Source: Melitaea cinxia
Taxonomy: Eukaryota; Arthropoda; Insecta; Lepidoptera; Nymphalidae
Direction: 5' to 3'
Length of the DNA stretch: 64,000 nucleotides
NCBI RefSeq assembly: GCF_905220565.1
Contig: NC_059394.1
Span: forward strand, 4,967,501-5,031,500
Below the pieces are notes generated by a model. That model saw only the letters and a list, made by a program, of their open reading frames with translations, did no database searches and was not told the origin of the DNA. Positions 26,801-40,964 of the stretch are shown here, one piece after another (position 1 is the stretch's first letter; each line of letters starts with the position of its first letter). Position numbers and translations under genes: made by a program.

Positions 26801-29800
26801 CTTCTTTGTGTTATCAACTATAGACTATACGTTTTGCGATTTATATATAAATGCACACAAATAAAAATGTCTTACAAAACGCATTGCAATGTCTTAAATC
26901 GTGAATTATTTATCTATTGTGGTACGTGAACTGCAGATTGTTTTAGATTTGTCATTTGATATGACAAAATGTAATGCAATTGCAGTTTTGCAACTAAAAC
27001 ATTGTGCTATATTAAAATAAAAATAAATATTTCTAGTACTTTTAGTTTTACTTTCATACAATATTTAATTATTTACCTATACGAGTATACAACTAAATAT
27101 TTATTATTTTTAGGTGTGTTGATTGACATTTTTAGAAATTTAATGGTGATGATCTTGTATTCAATACATTTCTTTAAAGAGTCAGCTGTCAATTTAAATA
27201 AAATGTAATCGAGAAATAATTCTAATCTAACAATTAACTTTTCAGCTATAATGTATTTGTAAAACTAACAGATTTGCCCTAGGCTAGCAACCGCAACTAA
27301 ACCTTATTACATAAAAAATATTTGTTTCAAATTCTTTCACACATATCAATCATCGCAAGCGATAATATTTTGGAACCTCGATAAAGACTTTAACAGCAAA
27401 TCATAGCTATCTACAAAATTAATTAGAACAAACCTTGTAACTCAAATGAATTTGAATAAAACATTTACGCTTTGAATATAATCCTGATATGATATGAACA
27501 ACGCTAATAACCGTGTAGATAGAACCTGGTATTTAAAGATACCTTTAACACTTATCTGCTGTGTCTATCATTTAATACTGCCCATTCGACTTTAATTTAA
27601 ATCAATAGGCCAAAATTAGTCCTTAAAATTTCTGAATGAACAATTATATATATATATAATTATAATAAGACTGACGCAAGCTCAGTTCTGTAGAATGAAA
27701 ATACCTTTAAAAAACCTTATAGAGCTAGAGGAGGCTGAAGCTGGACAGTAATTCAAAACTGTATTTTTTATCTATGTATCTAATCCTTGTCGTCAGTTAG
27801 AGTATCGATGCCTGCATTTAACGAACAATCATATGGTATCAAATATAACGTTGTATAAACTGGGTCCTCATACGGTACATTTCGTTTATTTAGATTTATT
27901 TGAATAATAATAAAAAATTGTTAAATAAATAATAGATCTACATAAAGAGTTCTCCTTATTATAAGTATGTACATAATTTTCAGTATTTTACTTTAGAAGT
28001 TTTCAATAACAATAATTTAAGTAATTATAGCTAGTTGCAATTGGACTTGTTCTAACAATCATACTAAGTAAAACCTTGAAACGCTCTCACAGTGAATTCG
28101 TTATTATGTCTAACAATGAGGTGGGTGTGTATTTCTCTGCAAGCGTCTGGTCGAACAAAAACCAATTAAAAACAATTTATGTGTAGGCTCTAATATCGTT
28201 ACATATCAACGATCAACGTATCAATAGATTGCACAAACCATGACTTATTAGTTGCAAATGATAATATAAAGTCTATCTGATTAACAGATTAATAATAGGA
28301 TATAATAGAAACTATAATTAGCTTTTTTTAGCTAAGATTGTAAAAGTTTCTGATTGAACTTCGTTGGAAATGATAAAAACACAAAATATTTTTAAGAACA
28401 TTTAAATTCGGTCGTTATGACATTGCCCTACTTTAATTATTATTTTTTTTATTCATATTGTTACCTTATAAGAACTGGCATGTCAAGTAATTCGGGGTCG
28501 GAACTGAATACCATAGTATCCTGTCCTATATTGACATTTATAGCATATGATAGCCTATTGTTCTAATCTAATACAGCTTCTTAATGGTGAAAGAAGTATC
28601 GAAAACAATTTAGTTGTAATATAAATCTGATGAATGATTAAAAATATACTTCGTCAGTCTACGAATTTTGAAAGTACTCATAAGCATGTTAAGTCAGGGC
28701 GAGATAGTAGTAATCTGTGTGCTTAAGGCAATTTTCTTGCGGCACGTAAAGGTTACTTGTTTTAGATTTTGTTTGATATGTCGGCAGTAGTTAACATGTT
28801 TCATCGACTTCGTTCTGTCGGTTTACTAAGAGATTTAACACGCTTAAAATAGTTTAAAATGAAATGAGATGCTTCTGCTATTTTTTAAACTACTTAAAAA
28901 TACGTGCAGTTCAGTGGATTTTTGTAATTTGTAAGAAATGGGATAATTTGTTTGATACACTGAAATATAGCTTAATGAATAAAACAAATTAAAAAATATT
29001 ACTTCTTTTGTTGTTGTCAAAATTTTATATTATTTTTTAATATGCTTTATAAATCAGTAGTATACTTTTTCTTTTTTGTTTGCTGTAAAATTTGTCTAGG
29101 CGCATTGAATCAACAAACTCCAACGCCCATTTTTTTTTAATTCGGACAAGACGAAGAAGAGATTAAAAAAACACTTCATTCAAATACTAAAAAAATTAGA
29201 ACATTTAACTTCCCGTTTCAATTATATATTGCATAACAATTATATTCGAAACAATAAATCACTATGAACTTAAAAAACCGTAAACGTGACGATGGTGTTC
29301 ATATTGAATAAAAATTGACTGTAAACAAATACTTCTTTCAATTGCTATAACACTGGTTATTGCGTAAGTTGAGACACGACTTATAATAAAACTGCGTTCT
29401 TTTATATTGAGAGATTTGCGTTATATACACCAGTCATACACGCGTCTTGAAATTATACGATTTTTATCAAAATCCTAATATTTACCAAAAAAAAACATAT
29501 ATTTACAAGTAATGTCATAGACACACAACGCATAACGCAATAATTACAATATACACATTTAACGGGAATAGTAATATTTCTTGTTATAAATATTAAATAT
29601 AAATTTTATGATAAAAATCTCACCTTTCTCCAATTATTCTTAATATTTTTAATCAATCTAATATCTTTTAATTTGCTAGATAAGAACTAGACTAAAGTCG
29701 TATAAAAACAATTTTAAATGTATTTCTTTTAATATAAAATATGTATAAAAACGTAAATACTATATCTTTTAAGGTTGTCATAAACGAAATAAAAACCCTC

Positions 29801-30370
29801 CGGCTCGATCTAGTAACCTCATTTTTTCAGGTCGAACGACTAAGAATTTTATAAAGTTGCAACGACCTTGCTACTTTTTTATTTTTCGCTTAGCATATTA
29901 TAAATACGGTCATGTACTTGTCTTTATTGTTTTACTTTCGAACGTGCTACTATAATTACGACAAAGGTTATTAAATTCACAGAAATTCAATTAAGATATT
30001 AATAACTTTTTTTTCATGTTATAAATATAAACAAAATTCGCTAAAATAGTAAATAATAAACTACTTTATTTCTTTTCATACACACTGTGAACCTACATAC
30101 TCGTACACGGTGCACAGGCAGTATAATTAATCCTTATCATTTACAAATAACGAAATTGTTGAAACAAATTATTAGTTAAAAATATGGTAAAACAGACATG
30201 CTAATTATTATTATTCATTGCATGCAGTTAATGAAAGGTAAAGTTACGTTATGTAGCAGAGAATTTCCGATCGAAACTAATGTAATAATCGCCAATATAT
30301 ACCTAAGTATATAAGTACCATTCTATATTATTAGATAGATGTATCTGTTCCCGTAACTGAAAAGAGTTGG
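23826..30370. other. Gene-poor AT-rich DNA
   Basis: No coding exon, RNA gene or well-preserved mobile element was recognised. Open frames at 24138, 25111, 26185 and 27002 have no family character. Candidate contents are intronic or intergenic sequence of Cda5. Confidence 0.35.
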
Positions 30371-30379
30371 AGTCATTTT

Positions 30380-30610
30380 TTCAGCTTATGCCACAGGTTT
30401 CGACGAGGTTAGAGATTACGCATGTCTAATAGTATCTTCAAAATAATGTAGGTGTCCTTATTATGTATTTATTGCTTCAGTTTTGATTGATAAGGTTTGG
30501 AGCTTATTACACAGCCTATATGGCGGTTCGACAATGTGCATGTATAAGAAAATCTTCCGAAACATGGAGGTAGGCCTCTTTATTTAATTCACCTGGGGAT
30601 GAGATGTCTA
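30380..30610. repeat. Two decayed copies of a dispersed repeat
   Basis: CAGGTTTCGACGAGGTTAGA with ATGTCTAATAGTATCTTC and GTAGGTGTCCTTATTATG is followed by a second block (CACAGCCTATATGGCGGTTC ... GTAGGCCTCTTTATT) with the same order of motifs. It resembles a common lepidopteran repeat; the class is uncertain. Confidence 0.35.
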
Positions 30611-31064
30611 GATAAGTATTATTAACATGTAATTACGTGTCGAAATAATCTTGCGTGGACACAAAATGACTTCCTCATAGGTCTATGAGTAAGAAGTACA
30701 CGGCTACAAGATATAGTATACTTGTTGTATAATTTTTTGTTGTAATATCGTGTTGGTGTCTAAGTAGATTTCAACATCATACAGCTAATTTATTACAAAT
30801 TATGCAACAGACACAATGACGTACAAATAATGTCAAAAACATTTAAACAGTTACTTTGGTTTTAACTGTTTTCGTCTTTTTAGATTATTATTTTCTATTA
30901 CGCTAAAAATAAATAAATATCTTATAATATATACACACGATCACCTGTTCCTAAGGTAAGCAACTTAATGCTTGTGTTATAGGTAACAGCCGACTGATAT
31001 GACTAAATATTTTTATTTTTGATAAATATACATAGAAATAGTTTCACATATAAATATATAAATA

Positions 31065-31165
31065 CAGATATTACACCCAGACTCAGACGGTAATAGAACG
31101 CGCAACCCGCGGAACAGAAAGCAAGGCCACTACAAACTACACCAACGGGTTGTGCAGTTGTAATA
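31065..31165. repeat. Probable SINE fragment
   Basis: A GC-richer island (GAACGCGCAACCCGCGGAAC, CCACTACAAACTACACCAAC, GGGTTGTGC) in AT-rich surroundings. It resembles the tRNA-related part of lepidopteran SINEs, but I cannot place box A and box B with certainty. Confidence 0.35.
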
Positions 31166-31169
31166 ATAC

Positions 31170-33118
31170 CAATCGAAACAAGCTATCAAAAAATTCATAT
31201 TATAGTATTTATATGTATATATAGAACTAAAATAATTGTACTCGCTGTAGGTACATAAATATCTTAACCTAAAATTATTATTTAGTGCACCAGCGTAATA
31301 TGTATATAGATCACTTGAAACTTGTAAACCTTGGCATTAAATTGAGTCTGGACACTTCATAATTTAAACTCAACTAGTAATCATGTAACTTATAGCGTAC
31401 AGTGTATGTTTTATGATAAAATACAATATGTTTTAATTTACAAACGAATATCAAATAATTTCTATAACATATTTATAATCACTGTACGAGTATTAAGAAG
31501 CCTTAAGTCACTACTTTGTTGTGCCGCAGTTTGATATAAAAACAAAACACTGAACTCGTTTAACCTCTTGCAATAATTTGTATTAAATTTAATAATATGC
31601 AAAAATCCCCAACATAGCGCGAAACGTAATAACAAATTTTAAGCTATACTAAATTATTTATATCTATCCCCCGCCCCTCTAATCCCTAGGTTTTAATGTG
31701 TTTTCTATGTAATTTGTCATTATTGCCAATGAAAAATTTTGATGATCTTTTAATACGTTCATATCTCATATCTTCATTCTTATTCTTTAAAGCTTACGAG
31801 GCTTGAAAACATATACTTAGTTCGAAAAGAATATAAATAAATTGTAATAAGACAGTAAATTATCGCCATAAAAATATATTTTAAATAATAAGAAAACATT
31901 CTAAGATGACATATAAAAACGAAATGAAGACAATTATACTGTATAAGAATTTGTAATATCATAATAAGACAGTAAATAAGTCAGCAACTAAATTTCGATC
32001 ATTTTTGAGTGTAAATTAATTCACTTAAAATAAGAATTTGAAAAATTGCAAATTTGCAATCAAAAAATAAAACGGGATCATACACTTTGATACGAAATTT
32101 TTATGAAATAAAAAAACTAATTTTTTTTTTTTTTTTGGAACGAAATTCCTTACGACTTTACATTTGGCTGGGCGACCGAACTGAAAAAAAATGTGATACT
32201 AAAACCGTAAGAAAAATATATAACGGAAGTGACGTATTATCAGTCACACGACTGTATAATATGACGTTTGTAAAACTAAAATATTACTAGTAAACTTTTT
32301 TTTTTAATTATTTATGTAAATTTATACTGTCGACAAAAATAAATAAAGACATATGTTTTTTTTTTTCAATTAATAGTTTGAATTATTATTATTATTATTA
32401 TTTTGTTTGATTTATTTTATTTTACGGTATTTGTTATTTTCTAAAATACTAAATTTCCTAAATACTTTTATGTACTTAATTAAAAACCAATCAAAAAAAT
32501 AAAAATAAAAATCAAGAACTAGAAAATATATATAAAATTCAACATTTTTTTTTCAAATTGTGTTGCTCCTATACAATCCGAAGGAACTTTGTTCCTACCT
32601 GGTGTCCCATGACACCACATAATTTTGTTGTTTTATTGAATGAATAATAAATACACCTAATAACTTGCGAGCTTAACGTGGTTGAGAAAATGTCAAAAGC
32701 CTTGACGTCAAGTGGGTGGAATCGCTTACATCCTTTTACAGGATATCGTCATCATCAAACAATTCAGACGAATTCTAATCTGACATTTTAATCTTACTGT
32801 TAAAGTAAACAAAGTCATTGAAAATCGACAAAGGACATATTCTCATAGTAAGTTATTGTAGCTTAAATTATTATTATTTTATTGCTTCTAATGTCTTTTA
32901 GTAATTAATTACTACAACATTATTTTATTCATTCATTTATTTATTTATTTCCTATTTTATTTATTTATTTCGCAGTAAAAATTTTAGCCAAAAATTCTCC
33001 TATCACTCAAATGTTTGTTAAGTTAACATGTACCTCGGGTGTACATCAATGTAGTGTGTAAAACTTTTTAACTGGTCAATAAATCGTTTCAAATGATTAT
33101 TAACAGCAATAAATAATA
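31170..33118. other. No gene seen; several poly-T runs and a short hairpin region
   Basis: AT-rich. A small GC-richer segment at about 32580-32635 holds two adjacent inverted repeats, GGAAC-TTT-GTTCC and GGTGTC-CCAT-GACACC, probably part of a decayed retroelement. Confidence 0.35.
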
Positions 33119-33154
33119 TTTAATTATTATTATTTTATTTAATAAAACACTTTT

Positions 33155-33287
33155 TTTCGGATTTTATCGCGGTTTATTGTTAACTTTTGATTCCCGACGT
33201 TTCGGATACTTTACAGCAACCATGGTCACGGGAGGACAAGTGTTTTATTAAATGAGTAAAATTCGCGTAAACATTAGAAAACAATAT
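33155..33287 (+). mobile_element. Second fragment of the CCGACGTTTCGG repeat
   Basis: GACGTTTCGGATACTTTACA with CCATGGTCACGGGA is followed by TGAGTAAAATTCGCGTAAAC and ATTAGAAAAC. The latter is the reverse complement of the block that precedes the shared core at 7.86 kb. The pair therefore shows terminal inverted structure. Confidence 0.5.
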
Positions 33288-34430
33288 TATTATTTTATTT
33301 AACAAGACCTAATAAGTATCTTATAAAATAGATAGAAATAATTCTCTTTATATTTCTAAATACTTTACTACATTGTATTGCCTGTCGATGATTAATGATT
33401 TCTCTGATTCTTAATAATATTGATAGACGGATGCCAAAATGTAATCGAAGTTTTTAACCTCTTGAACTTCAACAATCACAAACAACAGTACGAATATTTT
33501 TGTTATATAATTATAAATATCAATCATTGTTGTTACGCGGTTAAAGTAATGTAGCCAAGTGTCTACCCATTTCTGTACAGAGCCCTTCTTTTCTATAGCA
33601 ACTTACAAGTTTTGAAATCCAATCAAGAATTTGCTTACTCTGACGTGACAGCTTAGGCAAGTTCTTTGAATAGCATATAGTTTAATTGACCTAAAGTTCA
33701 CGTAATAAGTCACGTTTTTGTATTAAGCGGTACAGATAGTATTGACTACAATAGGCAGCATATTATGAATTAAGAGTCTGAAGGCGATTTAAATCCTTGA
33801 AAATTTATTGGAGCCTTTCACTGTGTCAAAATGTCAATATGTAAAGCACCTTCAGCACTGTGCAAGTACATATCCTGCTACGTACATATAAATTGTTGAT
33901 CTATGTGAATGTGAAAATGTAAATAAAATTTAATGACAGAAATGTATGTACGCGCATAACCAAACGACTGCAAAAAATTAAATAGCTATTTTTTATTATT
34001 ATTACTTATAAGAAATATAAAATAAACCGTACTTACGAAGAAAAAAATTAGGCGGTACGAATTTCGCCAGGTCGTCTAGTAACATAAATTTTCGAAAATA
34101 TACCTGACAATTTTACATCTTGGTTATAATTTTAGATGATTTATAGTTATTGCACCTCAATTTTATTACTTTATAATCCGAAAAGCCGCAGAAGACGTGT
34201 TTTATCATCTTAAAGAATTTAGAACGGTATTAGTACTACGCTATTTTTAAATATTCAATTTATAAAGGCTTTACATTTGATCTATTGTATACTGTAATTA
34301 CATATGTGTAATAAAACCAAATTCGTTTAATCACGCTTTTTATATATTTTATATTTTTGTGAAATATAATAGAAGTCAATGAACTGTATTTGATTTAAAA
34401 CTTAATTCGTTTGATAACCAAATAATTGTG
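33288..34430. other. No gene seen
   Basis: AT-rich sequence without recognisable coding or repeat content. Confidence 0.35.
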
Positions 34431-35033
34431 TTTGCTCGCAAACGAAAAAAAACTAACTTCAATCACATCGACAAGTAATACAACGTAGATTGACGAAAAA
34501 ATAGTCAAGTAGGTAACTACGCGTTATCAAAGATAACTCAAAAATTAGTTATCAGATCTCGATAAAATTTATATGTGACCACATGATAAACATCAGCTTT
34601 CGATTAAATTAAAAATTATTAAAATCGGTACACCCAGTAAAAAGTTATTACGGATTTTCAAGAGTTTCCCTCGATTTCTCTGGGATCCTATCATCAGATC
34701 CTAGTTTTCTTATCATGGTACTAAGCTAGAAATATCTCCTTTCCAACAAAAAAAGAATAATCAAAATTGGTACATCCAGTACAAAGTTATGCGGTATAAT
34801 ACAACGTAGGTCGACGAAAATAGCGTCAAGTAAAAACATTATTAGATATAGCTCGAAAAGTAGTTTTTAGATCTCAAATAAATTTAAATGGGACCAATTG
34901 ACACACACCACCTTTCGATTAAAAAAAAATTGTCGAAATCGGTCCACCCGGCCAAAAGTTCTGATGTAACATACATAAAAAAAAATACAGTCGAATTGAG
35001 AACCTCCTCCTTTTTTGGAAGTCGGTTAAAAAC
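34431..35033 (+). mobile_element. Short inverted-repeat element, copy B, internally duplicated
   Basis: Starts TGTTTGCTCGCAAACG and ends TTTTGGAAGTCGGTTAAAAA. The internal unit starting near 34473 (TACAACGTAGATTGACGAAA) recurs near 34798 (TACAACGTAGGTCGACGAAA), so the copy is about 170 bp longer than copy C. It contains no open frame and is non-autonomous. Confidence 0.7.
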
Positions 35034-37900
35034 AATAAGCTTAGTTTGTTTCTAACGCCAATGTATGAAGTGACTATCTCGATTTTAAAAACTTTTTGAA
35101 TCAAACATCATCATAATGGGGCTTATGATTGATAACACTAGAGCTGTGATTAAAAATCAATACAGGTAATATAGATCAGGACCTCTCGTATGCTAATAAT
35201 AGAAGATCTTTTACAGATATTTCAAAAGCGCGATCTATAACTCACCACAGTCTTGGTCACTCTTCAGTACACGCAATTTGTATTATAAATAGTATGGGAA
35301 AACAGCGCAACATCTTGCGTGTAGTCAGATTTCGACCTTCAAGTCAACAGAATGGATTTTCCTCTACAAATTTACATAAATTGCCAAACAGTGATGAGCA
35401 TGAGTTTAACATTGTCCTAAACTCAATCCGGTATAATTAGCTAGTCACATTGTTTTGTAACTTTTTTTATACGAGTATAGGTTCATAGCTGATGAAATGA
35501 TTCCATTTCGTAATTCGTTGCTTTGTCAGAAAAAGTGTCACATCATGTTATATATCATACTAGAACACACAATAAAAATCATATGATTTCAGAAATAAAT
35601 GTAGCTACACAAATCCTTTATTTATTTAAAATATTTTAATAACGTTAATTTAAGTAAAATGTAACGGAACCTTATGTTCCCAGGCAATAATTTATATTTT
35701 AATATTAATAAAACAAGATTAAAACGTTCCAACAACCCGAAATACGCAATAATTTATTAAACGAGTCCTTATAAAAGATTGCAAAATCCCTATAAATACC
35801 ACAGACACCACGTTTCGCAATGATACGCAAGTGGGCGCAACCAACCTGCCGACTCGGCAAACCACATGCCACCAAACTATTTGTATGACTATAATCAATG
35901 AAAAGTTACAAGAAAATAATCCAGTTTTATTTAAAACTGATTTTACATCATATATCAGTAAATAAAATTAATTATATATTAAATCATTAAAAAAATAAAA
36001 AAGTCTAGTATGTCCAAAACGTCAATAAATAAAAATTATAAAAACTATTTAGTGTCATCGTTACAAACATATTAAAAATGTAATTATAAAACAGCAAAAG
36101 GTTTCAATATTTTGGTGTATCCTGTATACCTGTAGAACGCATTTAAACTAATCAGTTTATATCTAATCGTATATAATATGTGTTATACATTTATAGCCAC
36201 GTATTTCACATTAAGGATTGGTTGTTCGTGCTTTATCAAGCTATAGTTACGTATACTTAATCCGACACTATAAAGTTACGAACTCGACCAAGTGGATTAC
36301 AATTTGAAGAAATTCGACATTTAATTGAACTAACTATAACCCGACCATAATAAGTAGTTACTTAACCGAATCGTGATCTATCGATCCAAGTAACTTCGTT
36401 ACGAGTTACCTTTTAATGGGTGTAGTGCTAAAGAATCCGTAGCGGATAAAGAGATAATCTTTTTTCAATCGCTCTAATTAGAATACGGCTGGTAGTTAGC
36501 TGTCACGAAGTTAAAACGTGACTAGTTTTAAATTACCAAGAGAAATGTATCACTTTCAAATTATATAAATCGCGTTTAAAAATAAACGGGTTACATTATC
36601 TGCTACCAATGACGTTAAAGATACTCAATTACTTAACGTAATGCTAATCCTTATGAAATATGGATTCACTGTGCTACAAATATTAATGCATTTGCAATAT
36701 TCTTAGAGTTATTTTAAAAAAGAGTTACTCTAAAATAAGTTTTCTAAGTAAAATAACATAAATGCTTTGAATACAGTTTTATTCTTCTACCATCAACAAC
36801 AACGGAACTCTCGTACGAAGTTGATTTTATTTTTTCATTTCTATAAAATCAACATCACACTCAAATGCACATTATCACAAAATTAATTTAGAATTAATTA
36901 TCTCAGTAAAATTACTAAAATCCCTTCTTAAATTGGTGTACATAGTTAAAGATTCTTACCGGCAAACCAGAGCTATTTCAATTCTTAAAGCTCAGTGATA
37001 ATAAGACAATTAGGCACTTTATATATGTGGACATAACATTTTTTTTATATAAAAATTTAGTTACAAAGGAAGCGTAATTCTTGTTTGTTTACTTTTCAGG
37101 AAACATTATGGTGTGAAATAACCTAAATGAAAAAGAATAGAATTATAACTGAATAAATTCGTCACCAGCAATTTATACTAAGCTAACTCGTAAAAATGAA
37201 CTTTACAATAGAGGCTTATTTTATATGAAAGGGAAAAACGTGGTATCTTTTATATTAATTAAGAAAGTTATTTGAAATTTGGTATCTTTCTTTTCTTTTT
37301 GGTATCTTTTTTTATTTATTTATTTTTTCTGGTTAATTTATTCATTACAATTTTACATTTTTTTAGTACATGTAAAAACACATTTTACCAAGATTGCATA
37401 AAGAACAAACTTACCTAAAATCGAGTTGGCGTAGTATAAATTGTTTGTGTCGAACTATCCGTCAACAAATCTTCACATGTGGTTACAACCACGAGTGACG
37501 TATATTTACACATACTAATGTCAAAGCAAAATATAGACCTTGTCATATGAACAGAGTAAAAAAATATTAAATAATTAATCTTTGATTCATAAATCGCTAA
37601 TGTTAGTTTTTGTTGTCGACCATTATTAGGTACAACATTTGTCAAAGTTCGTGGAAGGGCAAGGTTAATTTCATTATTATTTTAAGGTTAGTTACATCAT
37701 AATATAAGTCTAGATATTTAAAACAAAAACGTACCTATATGTACAATAACGTCAGTAAAGGTCATGCTGAAATAATATAGTGTAAATTATTTATTGTTAA
37801 TCACTTAGGTTCGTTGAATATAGTCAAAAATTTCTCTAAATCGTATTGTTATAAACTTCTGTAACTAATTTCTTTATTTCTTCTCACAAATTTTTCTTAG
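35034..37900. other. Gene-poor; unexplained GC-richer patch at 35790-35880
   Basis: Mostly AT-rich. The patch CGCAAGTGGGCGCAACCAAC / CTGCCGACTCGGCAAACC stands out in composition but I cannot assign it. A minus-strand frame at 37415-37645 ends at a good donor-like ACTTACCTAAAA (TTTTAG|GTAAGT) but has no protein-family character and no acceptor partner. Confidence 0.35.
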
Positions 37901-37904
37901 TTGG

Positions 37905-37962
37905 TACAACCAAAAAAAAAAGCGTAGCAACGCGCGCAGGGTACAGCTAGTATCTTCAAAAA
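37905..37962 (+). repeat. 3' tail of a Helitron-like or related repeat
   Basis: AAGCGTAGCAACGCGCGCAG then GGTACAGCTAGTATC. The GC-rich hairpin (GCGTAGCAACGCGC) just before CTAG is the end structure of Helitrons. The 5' end was not found. Confidence 0.4.
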
Positions 37963-38854
37963 TAAGACAATAGAAGAAGAAGAGATTTAAAATAACGAGT
38001 AAAAGATAATGTAAAAACAAATTATCCTATCTATTGTTTTAATACGACATAAGTTCTTTAATTACATTTTCTTTACTCCGATTTAAAAAAAAAAAAGTTA
38101 AAGTTTATTTGAACAAAGTCGACAAAACTCCGTATGTTCTGAAAATAATGAGTAACTAAATAAATGTATAATATATTTTTGCATAAAAATGTTTTTATAG
38201 TATTTTTTTACTATTAGTCTAAGAACCACTAAATAAAAAGGATTTGACGCTAAAAGGATTTTAATGGCATATAAGATATATCACCTTATGTTATGCGTAT
38301 ATAAGCGGATTTATATGCGGAGACGCAACAACCTGTGGCATAAAAGTTTAGTATTGTCATAGACATCAAAGTAATTGACTAATGTTAACGATCGCGGGTC
38401 CAATCTACACATGAAAAATATTTGTATGGACCATACAAATGTCTAACGTAATCTATCTCCGGGACAAGATTCGCATATTAGGGGGACTTCGAGTATGAGG
38501 TGGTTATTTATTATTCAAGGTCCCACTCGCGGAAATGTGTAAAGTAAATAACGTTAAAACGTTAACTAACAAGACAAGCTAAAAGCTCGTAAAAAGAACA
38601 GTAGTAGAGTTTGTCACATGTTTGAACTTTATTACATAGTGTTTCGTAGTGTTACGACTATAAATCGTAAGCCATCCCTTTTCGAATGTGAATATGATTT
38701 ATCTAATATAAATAACATCTTAAACAGATGAATCTAGTTCTTCACTAATATTTAAAATAATTTTTTTCACAAAAAATATCTTTATACAAGTGGTTCCAAA
38801 ATCAATTTTGAGTCATTATTTTATAAATTTTATTTATATTATTTATTTATAAAT
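37963..38854. other. No gene seen; palindrome at 38420-38440
   Basis: ATTTGTATGG-A-CCATACAAAT is a perfect 10-bp inverted repeat at 38420-38440 within a mildly GC-richer stretch (38300-38560). There is no coding evidence. Confidence 0.35.
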
Positions 38855-39075
38855 GGTGGAATTATGGTTAATTTGAAACTACCACTGATTTGGAATTCAG
38901 ATTCCTTACTTTACAAAGTAACTCAGCAGTTGCCTTTTAAAAACAATCAATCATTATAAATTTAGTTATGCCTTGCATGAAATACAGCACTACTAAACCT
39001 GCACATCATTCATAGAATCTTGAACCGAATAATATACTTAAGCTATTACTTACATTTTAATATAAACTTTAAATT
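38855..39075 (-). pseudogene. Decayed LINE 3' region, copy 2
   Basis: Shares an ordered series of words with the better copy at 43.2-43.7 kb: ACTGATTTGGAATTCAGATT, CAGCAGTTGCCTTTTAAAAA, TTGCATGAAATACAGCAC. It is too diverged to translate. The call rests on similarity to the 43-kb copy. Confidence 0.5.
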
Positions 39076-40964
39076 TATTTACTACATATCTCAAAAGTAA
39101 ACCTTACTCAAGTAAAAATTACATAAGAAATCCAAACAATGATAGTCAGGTAGATCTCTAATACCTTTATACTAAAATATGACATTTTCTGTTTCCACTA
39201 CTAAGACTTTTTGTGTAAGATTATGCATTAAATGCTTTAAAGCATATATCAAAAGGTGGTAATGTTATGTCATGGTTACGTCATCTGACCGACGACTTGT
39301 TGACCCAGTCTTACTCATCTTCATGTTATTCAGTGACCTTTGTATCATTACAATACACATTCATCGTGTAGTGCCAGTTTTATTGTTATATTAATTATTA
39401 CGATAAAATAATAATAATAAAACTTGACATAATTACTGTGTATAAATAAAACTTATTATTATAAATATAATAATTCAAGGATGCTAAGGTGTAAAAATGA
39501 ATATGCTTGAAGCACACACGACGAACCTTGAATATGTGCAAATAGTTTTTCGCTTTCTTAGAACACTATTGATGAGTTACATACGAAACATTAAAAAACT
39601 TGTATTCATTAATTTTGTTTACCGTTTGATTCGATATGATCAGATTAACGTTCCTCTTAAATAATTAATAATTTTATGTGTAGGTAAATATCTAAGTATG
39701 TTATAATAAAGCTTTTTAATAGTAAATCCGGAAATAACCTCAACCTGTTGCCTACAATTCCTTTAAATGTCACTGTCAATCAAAACGTGAAATAGCACTC
39801 GTAAAAATAGATTTATTAGATAACATATAAAGAAGTATGATTGTGATAGCGAATAAATAAAAATTTATTAGAAAAGAAAATTATATTACATTCAAGGTTA
39901 ACAAACTACTTACAAATGTTTCGATACCACTAACTATTACTCTAAAAACGTTATGCCTATTTAATATTGAAATAGTTAATTTCTATTCACTTTGTCAAAT
40001 TTTCGCAACTTTGCGAATTAGTTAGTTTTAGTTCATAAAAAAATATCTAGGCCTTGTATAAAGGACAATTTGTATAATAAACATTTCTTGTAGAATTATA
40101 TATGAAACTATCCGCCACAAGTTGTTACGCCGTAAGTTAAAATCCGTACTTAGTAGTTTAAACTCTAACTCTTCTATATGAGCAAGAAATCGTTACCTAT
40201 TTGCAACATTACCATAATATATAATATATATAATATACAATAGTTATAGTTAGTTTTTAGTACCTATGCTAGTTAATTTTTGTTTTACTTGCCATCATAG
40301 CACTTTTTATTTGTATTTAGACATCGTTATTGCCCGCTGTATTACCTGCAACAATAAAAAATAAGAATTAGTATATGTATTTGAATATTTGATGTATGTA
40401 GTATTGTAATAAACATCATTATTGTAGAAGAAAAGCCTTTAACCAAAGCCTTAAACAAATCGAAGTATTGTATATTTGACTGCATAGCAAAAAAATGATT
40501 TTTTTTTTAAATAACAGTATTTTGATTTAAATATAAAACTAAATAGCATTAAAAATCTAGCAATAGACACTAGATGTTCTCATTCTCGATTTTAATCAAA
40601 GTCACATAATACAGTTTGTTGATCGACTTTGATAAATATCGACTTTGATAAATAGTATCACAGTCATAGACCGTCAAATTATCACCTACATGTAAAATAA
40701 AATCAATTTCGGTGTATACAGACAATAAATATAGAGTTTGTTCATTCGTTATCATTTCGATTAATAGGTTCTAGTGGTACCAAAAAAAGCTCAAAAAGTT
40801 CTTTTACAAAAATATTCTGCAACTGTTACGAAAAATGATTAAAACAAAAAGTTTGTTTATTCGTTCGAAGGTAGTTATTTTGAGAATTACTCTTTCTCTC
40901 TCTCTCTTTCATAAATAAATGGCAATAGACAATATAATAGCATGAACAAAGTATAGATACTTGT
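39076..40964. other. No gene seen
   Basis: AT-rich sequence without recognisable coding or repeat content beyond short simple repeats. Confidence 0.35.

Noticed and set aside
35820..35880. Minus-strand MWFAESAG frame with a phase-1 GT, considered as Cda5 first exon
   Set aside because: It has the right phase but no hydrophobic leader, and the surrounding GC patch looks like a repeat.
37415..37645. Minus-strand 76-codon frame ending at a consensus donor
   Set aside because: No signal peptide, motif or acceptor partner was found; a single good GTAAGT is expected by chance in 64 kb.
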